From Paenirhodobacter hankyongi (GTDB lineage Bacteria > Pseudomonadota > Alphaproteobacteria > Rhodobacterales > Rhodobacteraceae): a stretch of DNA of 64,000 nucleotides. The notes under the pieces are model-generated. The model searched no databases and was not told the origin of the DNA. It worked only from the letters and a program-made list of their open reading frames with translations. Positions 8,822 to 17,587 of the stretch are shown piece after piece; the first letter of the stretch is position 1, and every line of letters begins with the position of its first letter. The stretch covers positions 28,037 through 92,036 of the forward strand of contig NZ_RCHI01000017.1 in NCBI RefSeq assembly GCF_003664585.1. The letters run 5' to 3'. Position numbers and translations under genes: made by a program.

Positions 8822-10159
8822 TCAGGCCGCGGCCGGCGCCCGCATCCGCCCGGCAAAGAGCGCATAGCCCGCCACCGCGACGACGAAGGTCAGCGGCGCC
8901 GAGAAGGAGGCGGCCGCGCCCCCCGCCACATGCAGCACCAGCCCCGCGCCGGCCCCGGCCAGCCAGGCGCCAAGCCCCGCCGCATTCACGCCCCGGGTCT
9001 CGGCCAGGCTCGAATGCAGCCGGTCCTCGTCGGCGCCGCTGCGGCCCTCGGTCAGGATATGGGTCATCGCCACCGCGACCCAGGCGACGACGAAGATCCC
9101 CTGCCAGGCCAGCGCCTGCAGGATGTAGGCAAAGACATTCGCCATCATCAGCGCATAGACCACGACCCCGGTGACACAGGCCCAGACCACGCGCGGCAGG
9201 TGCAGCCGGAAGGTGGTCTCGGCAAAGCTCTCCATGTTCACCGCGGCAAGGTAATAGTTCGCGGTGTTGATCCGGGTCTGCGAGATCCAGACGAAGCCGA
9301 GCCCGGCCAGGCCCATCAGCTTGATCAGCGCGAGCACCACCGAGACCTCGCTCACCGCGCCGCCGGTGGGCAGGCTGGCGGCGAGGAAGATGCCGGCCAG
9401 ACCGTTGAGCAGGAAGGCCACCGCATAGAAGGGCGCGCCGAAGGTGAAGCCCGCATGAAAGCCCGCGTCCTCGGTCTTGCCGAAGCGGGCGTAATCGTAG
9501 GTGTACATCATCAGCACCCACACGCCCATGTAGGCCACGAAGCAGTCCCACCAGCCGCCGGCAGGCGCGCCGCCCTCGGGGCCAAGCGCCAGCCAGGCGT
9601 CGGAATAGCCGTATTCGGCAATCGCCAGCCCGATCGCGGCCAGCAGCCCGATGACATAGAAGGGCAGCAGCACGCCGTTGAACTTGTCGAGCCAGTTCTG
9701 GATCGAGCCGAAGATCAGCGCGACCGAATAGACGACGACGATGCCCGCGGCGAGCGGATAGGCGAGCCCGGCATAATCCTGCAGCGCCAGCGCGATCACC
9801 GAGCCCTCGAAGACCGCGTAATAGATCGCCGTGGCAAAGAAGATCAGCGTCGCCACCGCGGCGCCGGTGCGCCCGAGCAGGATGCGCGAGAACAGCGACA
9901 CGCTCAGCCCGGTGCGGATCGCGTGGCGGGCAAGCACCGCGTTCACCACCGCATAGGCGATCACCGACAGCACCAGCCCGATGATCGCGTTGCGCGCGCC
10001 ATAGGCGAGCGCGAGCGAGGCCGCCACCACCAGATAGAACATCGCCGAGCAGACCGACCACCAGGCCATCGTCAGCGGCAGCCGCCCCATCCGCGCGTCG
10101 CGCGGCACCGGGCGGTCGGAGAATTCGAGCTCTTCCGAGCCCTCCAGTTTTCCGGCCAT
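8822..10159 (-). CDS. NCS1-family nucleobase/hydantoin-type permease
   Basis: 445-residue integral membrane protein with about 12 hydrophobic segments, beginning with a short cytoplasmic tail (EFSDRPVPRDARMGRLPLTMAWW) typical of NCS1 cytosine/purine/hydantoin transporters. The start is preceded by GGGAG. It is the last gene of the minus-strand run HyuB-HyuA-permease, 79 bp after HyuA. Context favours import of a hydantoin, lactam or cyclic ureide (inference). Confidence 0.82.
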   Translation of the reverse strand: MAGKLEGSEELEFSDRPVPRDARMGRLPLTMAWWSVCSAMFYLVVAASLALAYGARNAIIGLVLSVIAYAVVNAVLARHAIRTGLSVSLFSRILLGRTGAAVATLIFFATAIYYAVFEGSVIALALQDYAGLAYPLAAGIVVVYSVALIFGSIQNWLDKFNGVLLPFYVIGLLAAIGLAIAEYGYSDAWLALGPEGGAPAGGWWDCFVAYMGVWVLMMYTYDYARFGKTEDAGFHAGFTFGAPFYAVAFLLNGLAGIFLAASLPTGGAVSEVSVVLALIKLMGLAGLGFVWISQTRINTANYYLAAVNMESFAETTFRLHLPRVVWACVTGVVVYALMMANVFAYILQALAWQGIFVVAWVAVAMTHILTEGRSGADEDRLHSSLAETRGVNAAGLGAWLAGAGAGLVLHVAGGAAASFSAPLTFVVAVAGYALFAGRMRAPAAA

Positions 10160-10238
10160 TGCGGAAACTCCCTGTTGTTGTGTGTTTGTCGTTGGGGGGT
10201 GCGTCGGGGCCGGCGCGCGGCCCCGCCGCGGGGGGCGC

Positions 10239-12365
10239 TTATGCGTCCTCGGTCAGCGCCGCGGCGGTCTCGGCGAGCGCCGGCTCCGCTTCGGCAAGGG
10301 TCAGGACATAGACGCCGGTCGGGTCGAGCTCGGCGGTCCAGCCCGGCTCGATCACGATCGTCGTCGTCACCTCCTGGATCACCGCCGGCCCGAGGATGCG
10401 GTCGCCCGCACCGAGCTTCGCGCCCTCGTAGACCGGGGTGTCCTGCTGCGTGCCATCGGCGGCGAAAATCATCTCGCGGGTGCCGGCAAGGGCGGCGTGC
10501 GCCCCCTGCCCCGCCGCGATCGTCATCCGCGCGGGCTTGTCGACGGCGCCGGTCAGCGCGCTTTCGACGTTCACCACCTCGACCACGCTGCCCGGTTCCG
10601 AATAGGTGTAAAGCTCTTCGTGGCGGGCGTGGAAGGCGGCCTTGAGACGCTCGAGCGCGGCCTCGGTCACCTCGAAGGGCTCGACCGAGACGGTGCATTC
10701 ATGCACCTGCCCGACATAGCGCATGTCGAGCGAGCGCAGCACCGAGACGCGCTCGGCGCCGAAGCCGTCGCCGGCCAGATCGGCGCGGCCCTTCGCCTCG
10801 AGCTCCTTGAACAGCGCATCGAGCTTCGCCGCGGCCTCGGCCCCTTCAAGCCGCACCGGCGCCGGCGCCATGTAGTTGTATTTCACGTCCGAGATGATCT
10901 GGCCGAAGGCGCACAGCCCCGAAGCAAGCTTGGAGATCAGCACCTTGCGGATGCCCATCTCGCGGGCGAGCGCGGTGATATGGGCGGCCGTCGCCCCGCC
11001 GGCGCAGTTCAGCACGAAGTCGCGCGGGTCATAGCCGCGCTCGACCGAGACGCGCCGGATCGCGTTCACCATGTTGTTGTTGACGATGGTGAACATCCCA
11101 TGCGCCGCCTTCTCGACGCTGATGCCGAGCGGCTTGGCCAGATGCGTCTCGATCGCGCGGCGGGCCTTTTCGACGTTCAGCGGCAGCCGCCCGCCGACGA
11201 GCCCATCGGGGTTCAGATAGCCCAGGACCAGGTTCGCGTCGGTGGTCGTCGGCTGCTCGCCGCCCTGATCGTAGCAGGCCGGGCCGGGTTCCGAGCCCGC
11301 CGATTGCGGCCCCATCTGCAACAGGCCCATCTCGTCGATCCAGCCGATCGAGCCGCCGCCCGCGCCCAGGGTCTCGACCTGGATCATCGGGATGCCGATG
11401 CGATAGCGCAGGAAGTCGATGTCCTTCGAGACATTGGCGCGGCCGTTGCGGGTCAGGGTGATGTCAAACGAGGTGCCGCCCATGTCGACGGTGATGATGT
11501 CCTCCATCCCCCAGGGCTCGCCGAGGTAGAGCGCCGCCTGCGGCGCCGAGGCCGGGCCCGAGTTGATCGCATAGACCGACTGGTCCGACACCACCCGGCC
11601 AAGCGCCAGCCCGCCGTTCGACTGGAAGTAGCGCACCGGGGCGCGCGCGCCGAGCGACTGGAAATAGCCGTCGACCTTCTCGACATAGCCCGCGAGAATC
11701 GGCGCCAGATAGGCGTTCACGATCGCGGTCGAGGTGCGGGTGTATTCGCGCACCTGCGGATAGAGCGCACTGCCCAGCGTGAGGCGCACGCCCGGCATCA
11801 TCTCGCGCACGATCTCGCCGGCGCGGCGCTCGTGGGCGGGGTGCAGCACCGACCAGACGAAGGAGATCGCGACCGACTCGACGCCCTCGGCCAGGAAATG
11901 GCGGCAGGCCTCGCGCACGTCCTCCTCGTTTAGCGCGCTGTGCACGGCGCCGGTCGACAGCACCCGTTCGCGCACGCCGCGGCGCAGATAGCGCGGCACC
12001 AGCATCCGCGCCGGCGGATAGTCGGGGTCGTAACGATAGCCGTCTTCCTTGTGGCCGAGGCGGATCTCGATGCTGTCCTGATGGCCGGCCGTGGCGATCA
12101 GCCCGGTGCGCGCGCCCTTGTGCTGGATCAGCGCGTTCAGCCCGACGGTGGTGCCGTTGATGCACAGATCGGCGTTCGAGACGATCTCGCGCGGGGTGAT
12201 GCCGGTTTCTTCCTCGATCAGGGCGAGGCCGTTCCGGATCGCGCGGGTCGGGTCCTGCGGCGTCGAGAGCGCCTTGAAGATCCGCACGCCGCCGCTGCGG
12301 TCGGCCAGGATGAAGTCGGTGAAGGTGCCGCCGGCGTCGATGCCGAGGCGGTATTGGTTCTGCAT
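10239..12365 (-). CDS. hyuA: Hydantoinase/5-oxoprolinase-type subunit A (HyuA family)
   Basis: 708 residues. The ATP-binding ASKHA signature DAGGTFTDF is at residues 10-18. Later conserved blocks include SGPASAPQAALYLG, TVDMGGTSFD and GAGGGSIGWIDE, diagnostic of HyuA/N-methylhydantoinase A. Together with HyuB it would open a cyclic amide bond with ATP; the family includes N-methylhydantoinase, 5-oxoprolinase and caprolactam hydrolase, and sequence alone does not choose among them. The start ATG 12363-12365 gives the canonical MQNQYRLGIDAGG. The gene is separated from hyuB by an 88-bp spacer carrying a GC-rich repeat. Confidence 0.9.
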   Translation of the reverse strand: MQNQYRLGIDAGGTFTDFILADRSGGVRIFKALSTPQDPTRAIRNGLALIEEETGITPREIVSNADLCINGTTVGLNALIQHKGARTGLIATAGHQDSIEIRLGHKEDGYRYDPDYPPARMLVPRYLRRGVRERVLSTGAVHSALNEEDVREACRHFLAEGVESVAISFVWSVLHPAHERRAGEIVREMMPGVRLTLGSALYPQVREYTRTSTAIVNAYLAPILAGYVEKVDGYFQSLGARAPVRYFQSNGGLALGRVVSDQSVYAINSGPASAPQAALYLGEPWGMEDIITVDMGGTSFDITLTRNGRANVSKDIDFLRYRIGIPMIQVETLGAGGGSIGWIDEMGLLQMGPQSAGSEPGPACYDQGGEQPTTTDANLVLGYLNPDGLVGGRLPLNVEKARRAIETHLAKPLGISVEKAAHGMFTIVNNNMVNAIRRVSVERGYDPRDFVLNCAGGATAAHITALAREMGIRKVLISKLASGLCAFGQIISDVKYNYMAPAPVRLEGAEAAAKLDALFKELEAKGRADLAGDGFGAERVSVLRSLDMRYVGQVHECTVSVEPFEVTEAALERLKAAFHARHEELYTYSEPGSVVEVVNVESALTGAVDKPARMTIAAGQGAHAALAGTREMIFAADGTQQDTPVYEGAKLGAGDRILGPAVIQEVTTTIVIEPGWTAELDPTGVYVLTLAEAEPALAETAAALTEDA

Positions 12366-12397
12366 GGGATGGGTCCTTGACTGTGGCCGGGGTCGCG

Positions 12398-12447
12398 CGG
12401 GGGGCTGCCTGCCCCCCGGTCCCCCCGGAGGTATTTCGGGCAAGATG
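12398..12447 (-). repeat. GC-rich intergenic hairpin and trailing motif between hyuB and hyuA
   Basis: A stem-loop (CGGGGGGC/GCCCCCCG at 12398-12405 and 12111+300, that is 12411-12418) is followed on the plus strand by GGTCCCCCCGGAGG and TATTTCGGGCAAGAT. This block resembles a palindromic intergenic repeat that recurs in Rhodobacteraceae genomes (from memory, not searched). It lies between two operon partners, so it may tune hyuA expression or mRNA stability. Confidence 0.5.
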
Positions 12448-12453
12448 AAGGGA

Positions 12454-14268
12454 TCAGGCCGAGCGCAGCGCGCGTGTCGCCGCGGCATCGACGGCGAGCG
12501 TCGCGCGGTCGGTGATGACGACGCCGTAATCGAGCCGCGCCCCCTCGAGGCTGACGAGGCCGTTCTTCACGTCCTCGACCACGCGGGCGATGTCGCGCTC
12601 GAACGGATTGCCATAGCCGCCGCCGCCGGGGTTCATGTTGGCGGCGCGCTCGCCCGGGCGGATCGTCTCGATCACGTTCTCGGTGATCACGGTGGTCTCG
12701 CCGCCGCGCGTCACCTCGAGCCGGCCGACCTTCGGCGGTACCAGTGCCGAGCGTGCCCCCGAGGCGCCCATGGCCGGGATCCGCCGGCCCTCGCCGAAGG
12801 TGACGAGGGTCATCGGCGCGTCGAGCGGCTCGACCTCCCAGCGGGTGCCGGAGCCGCCGCGGTTGCGCCCGGCCCCGCCCGAATCCTCCATCAGCCCGTA
12901 TTCGTGGATGATGATCGGATAGGAATGCTCGAGCATCTCGATGTCGCCCGAATGCAGCGCGCCGAAGCAGCATTCCGGCCCGCAGGCGTGCCAGCCGTCC
13001 TGCGTCGCGGTGGCGCCCGCGCCCGAGATGATCGAGGCCAGCACCATCGTCACGTATTCCTCGTCGTGGCGCTTGTCCCAGCCGGCGATGTTGCAGCCGT
13101 TGGCATGGCCCCAGCTTGCCGCGACCTTGGCGGGCGCCGCCTGCTCGAAGGCCAGACGCACGGCGTCGGTCAGGGTCTCCATCGGCGTCGTGGTGCAGTT
13201 CATGTGCGGCGCCGGGGATTGCGCGTTGCACAGCGTGCCCTTCGGCCCCATGTCGGTCGAGACGCAGCGATAGAGCCCCTCGTTGTAGGGCGGCGGCAGC
13301 TGCGCGAACATCATCAGCCCGAGATAGACGCCCGAGTGGCTGTTGCCCTCGTAGGAGTTGATGAAATAGGGCACCTGCGGCGGCGAGCTGACGGCGATGT
13401 GGCAATTGTCGCCACTGATGGTGACGGTCGCGGTGATCTCGAAATCGCCCAGACCGTGGCCCGCATCCTCGAGGATCGCGGTGCCCGAATAGGTGCCGTC
13501 GGGCACCGCCGCGATCAGCTTGCGCATATGCGCCTCGGCCATGTCGAGCAGCTCGGCGATGCAGTCCTGCACCACCTGCTTGCCGTATTTGTCCATCATC
13601 CCCTTGAGGTTGCGCGCCCCCACCTGGCAGGCGCCGATCAGCGCGTTGAAATCGCCCTCCTGATCGCGGCGGGCGCGCATATTGGTCAGGATCATGTTCA
13701 TCACGTCATGGCGCGGCACGCCGCGGTCCCAGATCTTCACCGGCGGAATCCGCAGCCCCTCGGCGAAGATCTCGGTGGCGTTCGGGTTGTAGCCCGCCGG
13801 CACCGGCCCGCCGACATCGGTCAGATGGCCCTTGCACACCGTCCAGAACACCAGCTCGCCCTCGTAGAAGACGGGCATGTACATGCAGGTGTCGATGATG
13901 TGGCTGCCGCCATAGGCGGGGTCGTTGTGCAAGATCAGGTCGCCTTCGTGGATCTCGCCCTCGAAGAAGCGCGCCACCGATTTCATCGCCGGGATCAGCG
14001 AGCCGAGGTGGATCGGGATGTCCTGGCCCTGCAAGATCATCTCGGGCGCGCCGTTGAAGAGCGCGGTCGAATAGTCATGCGCCAGGTTGAAGACGGAGCT
14101 GCGCGCCGTCTGCTCGAGCGCGAGCGTCATCTCGCGCTGTGTCGTTTCCAGAACGCCCCGCACCACGGAAAGCGTGATCGGGTCCACCTTGCGTCTTGTC
14201 ATGCCCTGTCGGTCCTTGTGTTCAGGGACAGCGGGCATGCGAAAACCGGGCCGCCGGGGGCGGGTCAT
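12454..14268 (-). CDS. hyuB: Hydantoinase/5-oxoprolinase-type subunit B (HyuB family)
   Basis: 604 residues. Conserved HyuB blocks are visible: DYSTALFNG, HLGSLIPAMKSV, EGDLILHNDPAYGGSHIIDTC, HLTDVGGPVPAG and the C-terminal GGGGYGNPFERD. The start at 14266-14268 (MTRPRRPGF) is chosen because AGGGAG lies 7 bp upstream. An internal ATG at 14200-14202 (MTRRKVDPITLSVVRG) matches the family's usual beginning better but has a poorly placed ribosome site, so it remains an alternative. First gene of the HyuB-HyuA-NCS1 operon, divergent from the AraC regulator. Confidence 0.9.
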   Translation of the reverse strand: MTRPRRPGFRMPAVPEHKDRQGMTRRKVDPITLSVVRGVLETTQREMTLALEQTARSSVFNLAHDYSTALFNGAPEMILQGQDIPIHLGSLIPAMKSVARFFEGEIHEGDLILHNDPAYGGSHIIDTCMYMPVFYEGELVFWTVCKGHLTDVGGPVPAGYNPNATEIFAEGLRIPPVKIWDRGVPRHDVMNMILTNMRARRDQEGDFNALIGACQVGARNLKGMMDKYGKQVVQDCIAELLDMAEAHMRKLIAAVPDGTYSGTAILEDAGHGLGDFEITATVTISGDNCHIAVSSPPQVPYFINSYEGNSHSGVYLGLMMFAQLPPPYNEGLYRCVSTDMGPKGTLCNAQSPAPHMNCTTTPMETLTDAVRLAFEQAAPAKVAASWGHANGCNIAGWDKRHDEEYVTMVLASIISGAGATATQDGWHACGPECCFGALHSGDIEMLEHSYPIIIHEYGLMEDSGGAGRNRGGSGTRWEVEPLDAPMTLVTFGEGRRIPAMGASGARSALVPPKVGRLEVTRGGETTVITENVIETIRPGERAANMNPGGGGYGNPFERDIARVVEDVKNGLVSLEGARLDYGVVITDRATLAVDAAATRALRSA

Positions 14269-14521
14269 GTCAGTTCTCCCTGTTCGCACGGGCCGCTGTC
14301 CGGCCTCGCATTGTCCCTTCAGGCTGCGCGACTCGGGGGGGTGCGATCTTGCACGCGGATGCGCAAAAACTTGTCACTCAGCGCGCCGGGCGGCCGGTTT
14401 TGTTCCTGCGCGCACCGGGATTTGTCGCCGGGTGCACGCGCCGGACAGTTGTCGCGAAAACGTCTTGATCGACAGGGCGCGGCGCGGTTACCGATTCGAA
14501 AAGCGCAACGGGAGACTGCGC
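14269..14521. promoter_or_regulatory. Divergent promoter region, hyuB operon / AraC gene
   Basis: 253 bp between the hyuB start (minus) and the araC-type start (plus). It must hold both promoters, but no strong sigma70 hexamer pair is obvious. An imperfect dyad (GCGCACCGG ... CCGGGTGCACGCGC, about 14408-14444) sits centrally and is a candidate AraC-family or promoter site. Confidence 0.35.
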
Positions 14522-15466
14522 ATGGAGGTCGTTGCCCGCCACACCGACGAGGTTGCCCCGCCGCTGCGCGCGCGGTTCTGGTCCGGCACCATCGCCGAGG
14601 CCTATTTCCCGCTCGACCTCACCTTCCGCGACGCCGCCCGCTTCTCGGGCCGGATCGAGCGGCGCTCGATGGGGCCGGTGTCGCTGTCGCGGCTGATGAC
14701 CGAGCCCGCGCAATACGAACGCCTGCCCAGCCACATCCGCGCCGGCGCCGAGGAGGAGTTCCTGATCACCATCCCGCGGCTGAGCCCGGTGGCCTTCCGC
14801 CAGCTCGGCCGCGAGGTGGTCTGCGACCCGGGGGGCTTCCTGATCGAGCGCGGCGACGCGCCCTATCGCTTCTCCTACGGCGCGACGAACGAGCTGTGCG
14901 TGCTGAAGATCTCGAAACGCGCGCTGTCGGAGAAACTGCGCGGCCCGGACCGGTTCTGCGCCCGCGTCTTCGACGGGCGCGACGGGGTGGCGGGGCTCTT
15001 CACCCAGACGGTGCGGGCGCTGCAGGGGCTGCCGCGGGCAGACGAATACGCGGCCGAGGTGCTGGGCCGGCAGGTGGTCGAGCTGCTGGCGCTGGCGCTC
15101 GACGGCCAGTCCGAGGCGGTCGAGGGCGCGACCAGCGCCGTTCGCGCCGCGCATCTGCGCCGGGCCGAGCAGGTGATCCGCGCCCGCCTCTCCGACCCCG
15201 ATCTGACGCCCGAGACCGTGGCGCAGGCCTGTGCGATCTCGAAACGCTACCTGCACGAGCTCTTTGGTGAGACGAATGCGACGGTGGCGCAGTTCATCCG
15301 CGAAAGCCGGCTGATCGCGGCGCGCGACGCGCTGCGCACCACGCCGGGCGCCTCGATCGCCGACATCGCCTATCGCTTCGGCTTTTCCGATCAGGCGCAG
15401 TTCTCGCGGCTGTTCCGCGCGATGTTCGGGCTCACCCCCTCGGCCTGCCGGCGCGGCGAGGGCTAG
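14522..15466 (+). CDS. AraC-family transcriptional regulator
   Basis: 314 residues. A C-terminal AraC DNA-binding domain has two HTH motifs (TPETVAQACAISKRYLHELF, then SIADIAYRFGFSDQAQFSRL with the closing FRAMFGLTPS), about residues 225-312. The N-terminal part resembles the AraC-binding-like sensor domain (AraC_binding_2 type). The start ATG 14522 has GGGAG 8 bp upstream. Divergent from hyuB and therefore its likely activator; its 3' end overlaps the convergent pqqE stop by four bases. Confidence 0.88.
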   Translation: MEVVARHTDEVAPPLRARFWSGTIAEAYFPLDLTFRDAARFSGRIERRSMGPVSLSRLMTEPAQYERLPSHIRAGAEEEFLITIPRLSPVAFRQLGREVVCDPGGFLIERGDAPYRFSYGATNELCVLKISKRALSEKLRGPDRFCARVFDGRDGVAGLFTQTVRALQGLPRADEYAAEVLGRQVVELLALALDGQSEAVEGATSAVRAAHLRRAEQVIRARLSDPDLTPETVAQACAISKRYLHELFGETNATVAQFIRESRLIAARDALRTTPGASIADIAYRFGFSDQAQFSRLFRAMFGLTPSACRRGEG

Positions 15467-16554
15467 ACTGCGACGCGCCCCGGGGCCGGGCGGAAGACGA
15501 AGGCGGCATCGGCCGCCGCATGCGCCCCGGCACGCGCCGCCAGATCCGCGTGCAGGGGCGATTTCACGCAGGTCGGATCGGTCGCGCCCGCATCGCCCGC
15601 CAGCGCCATCGCCTGACAGCGGCAGCCGCCGAAATCCTTCGTCTTGCGCTCGCACGAGCGGCAGGGCTCGGCCATCCACTCGGTGCCGCGATAGGCGTTG
15701 AAGGCGGGGTTCTCGGCCCAGATCCGGGCGAGGGGCACCTCGCGCGCCGACCAGAACTCGAGCCCCGGGATGGTCTGCGCCGCGTGGCAGGGCAGAACCG
15801 TGCCGTCGGGCGCGACGTTCAGCCCGGTGCTGCCCCAGCCCCCCATGCAACGCTTCGGATAGTCGCCATGGTAATCGGCCGGCACATAGTCGATCACCAG
15901 CCGCCCGCGCAGCCGCGCGCGCGCCTCGGCGACGATCCGCCCGGCCTCGCGCGCCTGCTCGCGGGTCGGCATCAGCGCGTCGCGGTTGCGCAGCGCCCAG
16001 CCGTGGAACTGCACCGTCGCCACCTCGAGCCGCCGCGCCCCCAGCTCGAGCGCCATCTCGATCGCGCGCGGCAGCTGATGCAGGTTGCGCCGGTGCAGCA
16101 CCGCGTTCAGCGTCAAGGGAAAGCCGATCTCGCCGATCTGCCGCGCGACCTCGAGCTTGCGGGCAAAGGCGCCCTCGAGCCCGCCGATCGCATCGGCCAT
16201 CGCCGCATCGGTGCCCTGCAACGACAGCTGCACATGGTCGAGCCCCGCGGCATCGAGCGCCTTCAGCCGCGCCGCGGTAAGCCCGATCCCCGAGGTGATC
16301 AGGTTGGTGTAAAGCCCCGCCGCCCGCGCCGCCGCCACCAGATCGACCAGATCGCGCCGCGCTGCCGGCTCGCCGCCCGACAGGTGCAGCTGCAACACGC
16401 CGAGACCCGCCGCCTCGCGAAAGATCCGCGCCCAGTCCTCGGTGCCCATCTCGGCCGCGCCGCGCACCAGATCGAGCGGGTTCGAGCAATAGGGACAGGC
16501 AAGCGGGCAGCGATGCGTCAGCTCGGCCAGCATCGCGATCGGCGGGCGGGTCAT
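15463..16554 (-). CDS. pqqE: PQQ biosynthesis radical SAM protein PqqE
   Basis: 363-residue radical SAM enzyme that forms the Glu-Tyr carbon-carbon crosslink in PqqA. The [4Fe-4S] motif is C16-x3-C20-x2-C23 (THRCPLACPYC), followed by LSGGEP. A SPASM-type C-terminal cysteine set follows (CMGGWG, VLPCHAA, CRSCERKTKDFGGCRCQA). The start overlaps the pqqD stop by ATGA. Last gene of pqqABCDE; the 3' end abuts the convergent AraC gene. Confidence 0.96.
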   Translation of the reverse strand: MTRPPIAMLAELTHRCPLACPYCSNPLDLVRGAAEMGTEDWARIFREAAGLGVLQLHLSGGEPAARRDLVDLVAAARAAGLYTNLITSGIGLTAARLKALDAAGLDHVQLSLQGTDAAMADAIGGLEGAFARKLEVARQIGEIGFPLTLNAVLHRRNLHQLPRAIEMALELGARRLEVATVQFHGWALRNRDALMPTREQAREAGRIVAEARARLRGRLVIDYVPADYHGDYPKRCMGGWGSTGLNVAPDGTVLPCHAAQTIPGLEFWSAREVPLARIWAENPAFNAYRGTEWMAEPCRSCERKTKDFGGCRCQAMALAGDAGATDPTCVKSPLHADLAARAGAHAAADAAFVFRPAPGRVAV

Positions 16555-16829
16555 GGGCTCACCTCCAGAAACAGCCGCTCGCGCAGGGCGCTCAGGAAGC
16601 CGCCGGCATCTTCGGCGATCTGCGCCTCGGGTGCACCGAAGGCGGCGGCCAGACGCGCGCAGATCTCGCCGAAACTGCGGCTGCCGTCGACCTCGGCCAG
16701 GATCGCCTGGCCCACGGCATCGAGCGTCACCGCCCGTTCGGGCGCCAGCAGCACCCAGCCCCCGCGCACCCGGTCGGGTTGCACCCGCACGCCGCGCGGC
16801 AGGCGCGGCACCTCGCCTGGCCCGATCAC
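16551..16829 (-). CDS. pqqD: PQQ biosynthesis peptide chaperone PqqD (GTG start)
   Basis: 92-residue winged-helix peptide chaperone that presents PqqA to PqqE. The core RLPRGVRVQPDRVRGGWVLL, then LDAVGQAIL and FGEICARLAAAF, is the PqqD pattern. No ATG precedes the conserved core in frame; the GTG at 16827-16829 overlaps the pqqC stop as GTGA and is the most plausible start. The stop overlaps pqqE by ATGA. Confidence 0.9.
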   Translation of the reverse strand: MIGPGEVPRLPRGVRVQPDRVRGGWVLLAPERAVTLDAVGQAILAEVDGSRSFGEICARLAAAFGAPEAQIAEDAGGFLSALRERLFLEVSP

Positions 16830-17587
16830 GACGCCCGCGCCCGGGACATGAGCCCCTCGCCCGGCACCCAGCCCCCGGGCGGGATCCGCGCGGGCAGCAC
16901 ATAAGCCGATTCGAGCGCATCGAGTTGGGCCCACAACACGTCGGTCTTGAAGATCAGCGCCTTCGCCGCCGCATCCTGCTTCTCGTCGGTATCGGCGTGG
17001 TCGAGCACCCATTGCAACCCGAAGGCCACATCCTTCGGCGCCTCGTTCAGGCGCGCGCGGAAATAGCTCAGCGCGGCGTCATTCGCGAAGGCATAGTTGC
17101 GCAGCAAGCCCTCGATCCGCCGGGCATGGATCGCCGGGGCGAAGAGTTCGGTCAGCGAGGCCGCCACCGCCTCGAGCAGGGTCTTTTCCCGCACGAACCG
17201 GACATAGGCATCGACCGCAAAGCGCGTCGCGGGCAGCACGCCTTCGCACGACGCCACATAATCGGGGTCGAGCCCCACGGCCTCCGCCAGCCGCAACCAG
17301 CGCCGGATGCCGCCCTCGTTCGTGTCGGTGCCGTCGTGATCCTCGATCCGCGAGCGCCAGGCGCGGCGCAGCGCCGGGTCCTCGACCCGCGACATGAAGG
17401 CCGCGTCCTTCATCGGGATCGAATGCTGATAGTAATAGCGGTTGATGACCCAGGCCCGCACCTGATCGGGGGTGCAGCCGCCACCGTGCAGCCGGTGATG
17501 GAACGGGTGCAGGTCGTGATAGCGCTCGGCGCCGATGCGGCGCAGCCGCGCCTCGAAACCGGCGTGGGAAGCGGCGGGCTCCGTCAT
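16826..17587 (-). CDS. pqqC: Pyrroloquinoline-quinone synthase PqqC
   Basis: 253-residue cofactor-free oxidase that performs the final ring closure and oxidation to PQQ. Hallmarks include HPFHHRLHGG near residue 27, WVINRYYYQHSIPMKDAAFMSR, RIEDHDGT and SLTELFAP. Length matches the family (about 250). The start overlaps the pqqB stop by ATGA. Confidence 0.96.
   Translation of the reverse strand: MTEPAASHAGFEARLRRIGAERYHDLHPFHHRLHGGGCTPDQVRAWVINRYYYQHSIPMKDAAFMSRVEDPALRRAWRSRIEDHDGTDTNEGGIRRWLRLAEAVGLDPDYVASCEGVLPATRFAVDAYVRFVREKTLLEAVAASLTELFAPAIHARRIEGLLRNYAFANDAALSYFRARLNEAPKDVAFGLQWVLDHADTDEKQDAAAKALIFKTDVLWAQLDALESAYVLPARIPPGGWVPGEGLMSRARAS

Noticed and set aside
6969..10061. A 1030-codon open frame on the minus strand running from the permease region into the binding-protein gene
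   Set aside because: Only the last 349 codons form a real protein with a signal peptide and ribosome site; the upstream part overlaps the TetR gene and the NCS1 gene in another frame.
12091..15270. A 1059-codon plus-strand open frame across hyuB and the AraC gene
   Set aside because: It is antisense to hyuB and out of frame with the AraC gene; composition is that of a shadow frame.
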